From Pyrobaculum arsenaticum DSM 13514 (GTDB lineage Archaea; Thermoproteota; Thermoprotei; Thermoproteales; Thermoproteaceae), in NCBI RefSeq assembly GCF_000016385.1, contig NC_009376.1:1302001-1366000 (forward strand): a DNA stretch of 64,000 nt, read 5' to 3'. The notes below the pieces were generated by a model. That model worked only from the letters and a program-made list of their open reading frames with translations, was not told the DNA's origin and ran no database searches. Below are positions 61,234 to 64,000 of this stretch, piece by piece. The first letter of the stretch is position 1; each line of letters starts with the position of its first letter. Made by a program: the position numbers and the translations under genes.

Positions 61234-62199
61234 ATGAACATAGCAGTAATATTTTTGGCGTTGATAGCCGCGTGGGCGTTGATATCTCTACCATTTACTC
61301 CAAGAGAGGTTATCGACTCGGTACTATACGCATCTCTCCTCGTCTTGGCCTCTATAGGGCTCACCCTCACCTACCAGACCACCAAGGTCCCGAACTTTGC
61401 CCACGGAGTTTTTCTCAACCTAGGCGTCATGTCCGCCTTGACCATCGCGCAGGTGTACAAGACAGCGGCGTACTACGCCCTACCCCTCGCCGTGGTGCTT
61501 GGGGCCCTCGCGGCCCTCCTCCTGTATCTGTTCCTCATACCACTCTACCGCCGCGGAGTCTCCCAGGAGGTCATGATGATGGCCACCATGGCCTACAACA
61601 TCGTGTATATAGGAATCCTCAACGCCTTCGCCGACTGGGCAGGAAGGACGTGGGGCATATTCACGAGAGGCATCACCATAATCCCATACGACGTAAACCT
61701 GGCGGGTCTGCGCGGCGTGTACATATTCGCGCCGGCCACAGCCGCGGCGATAACCCTAGTCCTCTACATCTTCTTAAACAGAACTAAACCAGGCACCGCG
61801 CTAAGGGCGGCAGTCGAAAACGAGGACTTGGCTAGATCCTTAGGAATAGATGTTGAGAAAATGTACGCCGTGGCCTGGATCCTCGCGGGAGCCGTTGCAG
61901 GTATGGCGGGGGTATTCCTCCCACTCTACATAGAAGCGACGCCAGAAGTGGGGTGGCTAATGCTGGCTAGCTTCTTCGCCGCCAGCATAGTAGGCGGCCT
62001 TAGCAGTATCTACGGCGCAGTCGTCGGAGGCGTCTTAATGGGATTCGTGGAGGTACTCGGAACCTTCCAGTTCGCCATGTTCCTGAACTGGCTCCTCGGC
62101 GTGCCTCCCTACGTCATCACCGCCTACAGGCCGCTGGTACCCCTCCTCGCCATAGCCATAGCCCTGATAATAGCGCCAAGAGGCATCTTGGGAAGATGA
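61234..62199 (+). CDS. livH: Branched-chain amino-acid-type ABC permease, LivH
   Basis: 321 residues with about eight helices. LivH features are SIGLTLTYQTTKVPNFAHG near residue 45, TALRAAVENEDLARSLGID (the ATPase-contact loop) and ASIVGGLSSIYGAVVGGVLM near the end. TTTTTAAA lies 19 bases before ATG. It is divergent from the binding-protein gene and overlaps livM by ATGA. Confidence 0.9.
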   Translation: MNIAVIFLALIAAWALISLPFTPREVIDSVLYASLLVLASIGLTLTYQTTKVPNFAHGVFLNLGVMSALTIAQVYKTAAYYALPLAVVLGALAALLLYLFLIPLYRRGVSQEVMMMATMAYNIVYIGILNAFADWAGRTWGIFTRGITIIPYDVNLAGLRGVYIFAPATAAAITLVLYIFLNRTKPGTALRAAVENEDLARSLGIDVEKMYAVAWILAGAVAGMAGVFLPLYIEATPEVGWLMLASFFAASIVGGLSSIYGAVVGGVLMGFVEVLGTFQFAMFLNWLLGVPPYVITAYRPLVPLLAIAIALIIAPRGILGR

Positions 62200-63311
62200 G
62201 GCAGTTCGTAGGGCTCATAATATACGCCCTAAGCGTGGCGGCAGTCGCCGCCGCCGGCCGCGACGTCCAGAGCTACTTGCTCACTACAATAGTCGACGTC
62301 GCCATATACCTGATAATAACCCTCTCGCTCAACCTCGAGGCCGGGATAGGGGGGATACCCAACTTCGGGAGGGTCCTCACAGTCGCCTTCGGCGCGTACA
62401 TGGCCGGAGGGGTAATTGGGCGGATTGCGCTGTGGGCTAAGGGCATGAGCTACGACTACATCTACGACAACGCCGCGGCGGTCTCCGCCTTGTCCAAGTC
62501 TATGACCGCCGTAGACGCGGCGGCGATGCTGGCGCTGGGAGTGGCGATATCAATCGCCGTCGGGGCGTCCCTGGGGCTAATCGCCTCGCTACCGGCCAGG
62601 AGGCTCTCCGCGGACTACCTCGCCATAACCCTACTCGCCTTCGGCGACGTGGCGTACTACATCGGTCTCAACTACGAGCCTCTGGTAGGCGGCACCCTCG
62701 GCGTCTCCGCGCCTCCAATCTACGAGAAGTTGTTTGGAGGCGGCACCATGCGGCTCATCGGGGCGGTGGCGGTGTCTGCCGGCGCCGCCTTATTGGTGTA
62801 CCTACTTATACAGAGGCTTTCCCAGTCCCCATTTGGCAGAATACTCCGCATACACAGGGAAGACCCCGAGCTTGTGTCTGTGCTGGGCAGAGACCCCGCC
62901 TACATCAGGGCGTGGACTATGGCCATCGGAGGGGCCGTCTCCGCCGTGGCGGGGTTGCTATACGCCCTCTACGCCGGCGCCGTGCACCCGAGAGGCTTCG
63001 AGAGGATAAACTTCACCTTCTACCCCTGGCTCATAATGATACTCGGCGGCATGGGCAACAACCTAGGCGTAGTCAACGGCGTATTCATCTTTGTTGTGAT
63101 ATACAGGATTCTAGACATCTTCAAGTACGAAATAGGAAACGCCGTGGGGTTCGACCCAGTGTGGCTAGGCTACATGCTATTCGGCGGGCTGGCCATGTTG
63201 GTCATAGCCCTCGCCCCCCGCGGACTAGTCCCAGAAAAAGCCGAGCCCGTAGTAGGCGGAAGAAGAGTCACTCCCCCACCACAAGGTCAAACTCAGAGCC
63301 GTCGAGAATAA
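62196..63311 (+). CDS. livM: Branched-chain amino-acid-type ABC permease, LivM
   Basis: 371 residues with about nine helices. LivM features are TLSLNLEAGIGGIPNFGRVL, LPARRLSADYLAITLLAFGD, the coupling loop GRILRIHREDPELVSVLGRD, and LIMILGGMGNNLGVVNGVFI. It completes the transporter with LivH, LivG, LivF and the binding protein. Its 3' end overlaps the convergent small gene by 44 bases. Confidence 0.9.
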   Translation: MRQFVGLIIYALSVAAVAAAGRDVQSYLLTTIVDVAIYLIITLSLNLEAGIGGIPNFGRVLTVAFGAYMAGGVIGRIALWAKGMSYDYIYDNAAAVSALSKSMTAVDAAAMLALGVAISIAVGASLGLIASLPARRLSADYLAITLLAFGDVAYYIGLNYEPLVGGTLGVSAPPIYEKLFGGGTMRLIGAVAVSAGAALLVYLLIQRLSQSPFGRILRIHREDPELVSVLGRDPAYIRAWTMAIGGAVSAVAGLLYALYAGAVHPRGFERINFTFYPWLIMILGGMGNNLGVVNGVFIFVVIYRILDIFKYEIGNAVGFDPVWLGYMLFGGLAMLVIALAPRGLVPEKAEPVVGGRRVTPPPQGQTQSRRE

Positions 63312-63597
63312 TCTTCACGTGCCTCTTCTTGCCCTTTATCAGCCTCCGGGGCCTAAAAACCACGGTGTAAGAGCCGTCGGGGTTTTGGCGGTACTCCTCC
63401 ACCCCCCATTCCTCACCCGCACAGTCGGAGTAGAAGCCGGCGAAGTCGTCGAAGTAGTCCACAGCACCGCATGTGTAGCACATGTTGCCGTAGAACCGCG
63501 CCACTAGGCGGTCTCCCACCTCCTCCAAGACGTCGACCAGCGCCTCCGCGCCGAAGGCCCGCCTAAAAGTATCCACGGCCGTCTCTGCGCACTCCAC
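63268..63597 (-). CDS. Hypothetical protein
   Basis: 109 residues, acidic, soluble. The middle has MCYTCGAVDYFDDFAG and one further Cys, and the C-terminal half is beta-rich (GSYTVVFRPRRLIKGKKRHV). No family recognised. Its 3' end overlaps livM by 44 bases and its start lies six bases after the upstream ABC ATPase gene's stop, so it is probably cotranscribed with that gene. Confidence 0.5.
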   Translation of the reverse strand: MECAETAVDTFRRAFGAEALVDVLEEVGDRLVARFYGNMCYTCGAVDYFDDFAGFYSDCAGEEWGVEEYRQNPDGSYTVVFRPRRLIKGKKRHVKIILDGSEFDLVVGE

Positions 63598-63603
63598 CGT
63601 CCC

Positions 63604-64000
63604 TCACCGGTTCAGCCTTAATAAGTTTTGCACCTCCCCGACGAGCCCCGATACGTCAAGCGGCGGCATGTCGGCGAGGCAACGGAGCCTGCCCTCCTCC
63701 ATGACGCACAGCCTATCCGCCACGTACAGCGCCTCCACAGGGTCGTGCGTCACGAAGAGAATCGGCACCCCAAGCCTCTTCAACACGTCGTCAAAAGCCT
63801 TCTTGTTGACCCAGTCCAGATGAGAAGTGGGCTCATCCATGAGAAAGGCGCAGGGCCTAGCCAGGAGGGCGGCGGCAAGATTAACCAGTTGCTTCTGGCC
63901 AGCGGAGAGGCCCTCGCTCCTCTTCAACAAGTCCTTTACCCCCAACACCTCCGCCACGTTGTGCACCTCCCCCACCGTGCCATGCCTCCGCGCCACGTAC
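63604..64000 (-). CDS. ABC transporter ATPase, C-terminal part (5' end beyond window)
   Basis: About 132 residues are in the window and the frame runs off the right edge. Signature LSAGQKQLVNLAAALLARP, Walker B CAFLMDEPTSHLDW, switch His in ILFVTHDPVEALYVADR and a C-terminal extension define an ABC import-type ATPase. THDPVEAL is common in sulfate, molybdate/tungstate and polyamine importers, but the substrate cannot be told from this part. Confidence 0.82.
   Translation of the reverse strand, partial: YVARRHGTVGEVHNVAEVLGVKDLLKRSEGLSAGQKQLVNLAAALLARPCAFLMDEPTSHLDWVNKKAFDDVLKRLGVPILFVTHDPVEALYVADRLCVMEEGRLRCLADMPPLDVSGLVGEVQNLLRLNR

Overview
The window reads as chromosomal DNA of a hyperthermophilic crenarchaeon of the Thermoproteales, most likely Pyrobaculum or a close relative. 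The signs are a Thermoproteales-type 24-bp CRISPR repeat, the style of the housekeeping proteins (PEP synthase, archaeal valyl-tRNA synthetase, Sec61-beta, sulfide-type Thi4), very tight gene packing with 4-bp and convergent overlaps, and TATA boxes lying 18-22 bases before the start codon, as expected for leaderless mRNAs. I used that TATA-to-start spacing to choose several start codons. No genus was verified by database search.

Layout. 1-2.05 kb: core genes (PEP synthase 3' end, MscS channel, TrkA-like protein). 2.3-37.1 kb: a large accessory region that looks like a decaying integrated element. It starts with an operon ending in a ParA/TadZ-like ATPase and a type II/IV secretion (TadA-like) ATPase. 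That ATPase is cut off after its Walker A region by a very GC-rich, strongly self-complementary segment. A four-repeat CRISPR array without cas genes follows, then a membrane-anchored glycosidase-like protein, a 1437-residue membrane protein, and a replication/recombination-like block (RadA-like ATPase and an unknown gene) carrying about five frameshifts. Next come a cluster of large surface proteins, a HerA/VirB4-like ATPase with its own membrane segments, a TadC-like platform protein, pilin-like proteins with KLRG signal peptides, a ribbon-helix-helix regulator and more surface proteins. The whole suggests a pilus, conjugation or DNA-exchange type element, reminiscent of the crenarchaeal Ced/Ted systems, now partly dead.

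The most unusual signal is a family of ~105-bp nested palindromes (7918-8022, 12885-12987, 15947-16048, with a half copy at 27184-27213). They sit at the 3' ends of the element's transcription units, often supply the stop codon (TCC TGA), keep a 12-bp box period, and show a compensatory change in the central dyad. They could be element-wide terminators, segregation or replication sites, or cassette-type recombination sites.

37.2-42.5 kb: a full histidine-degradation set (hutG, hutH, hutI in one operon, hutU convergent). 42.6-49.3 kb: a Cys/Met PLP enzyme, tRNA-Gln, tRNA-Ala and tRNA-Leu, a Pcc1-like small protein, a divergent cobalamin adenosyltransferase-like protein, CBS and UspA proteins, an MFS transporter, a frameshifted TauE permease and Sec61-beta. 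49.4-52.8 kb: a peptide ABC transporter (binding protein plus two permeases, no ATPases in view). 52.9-58 kb: valS, thi4, a zinc-finger protein and an AT-rich PLP decarboxylase-like gene. 58.3-63.3 kb: a complete branched-chain amino-acid-type (Liv) ABC transporter. The window ends inside another ABC ATPase gene.
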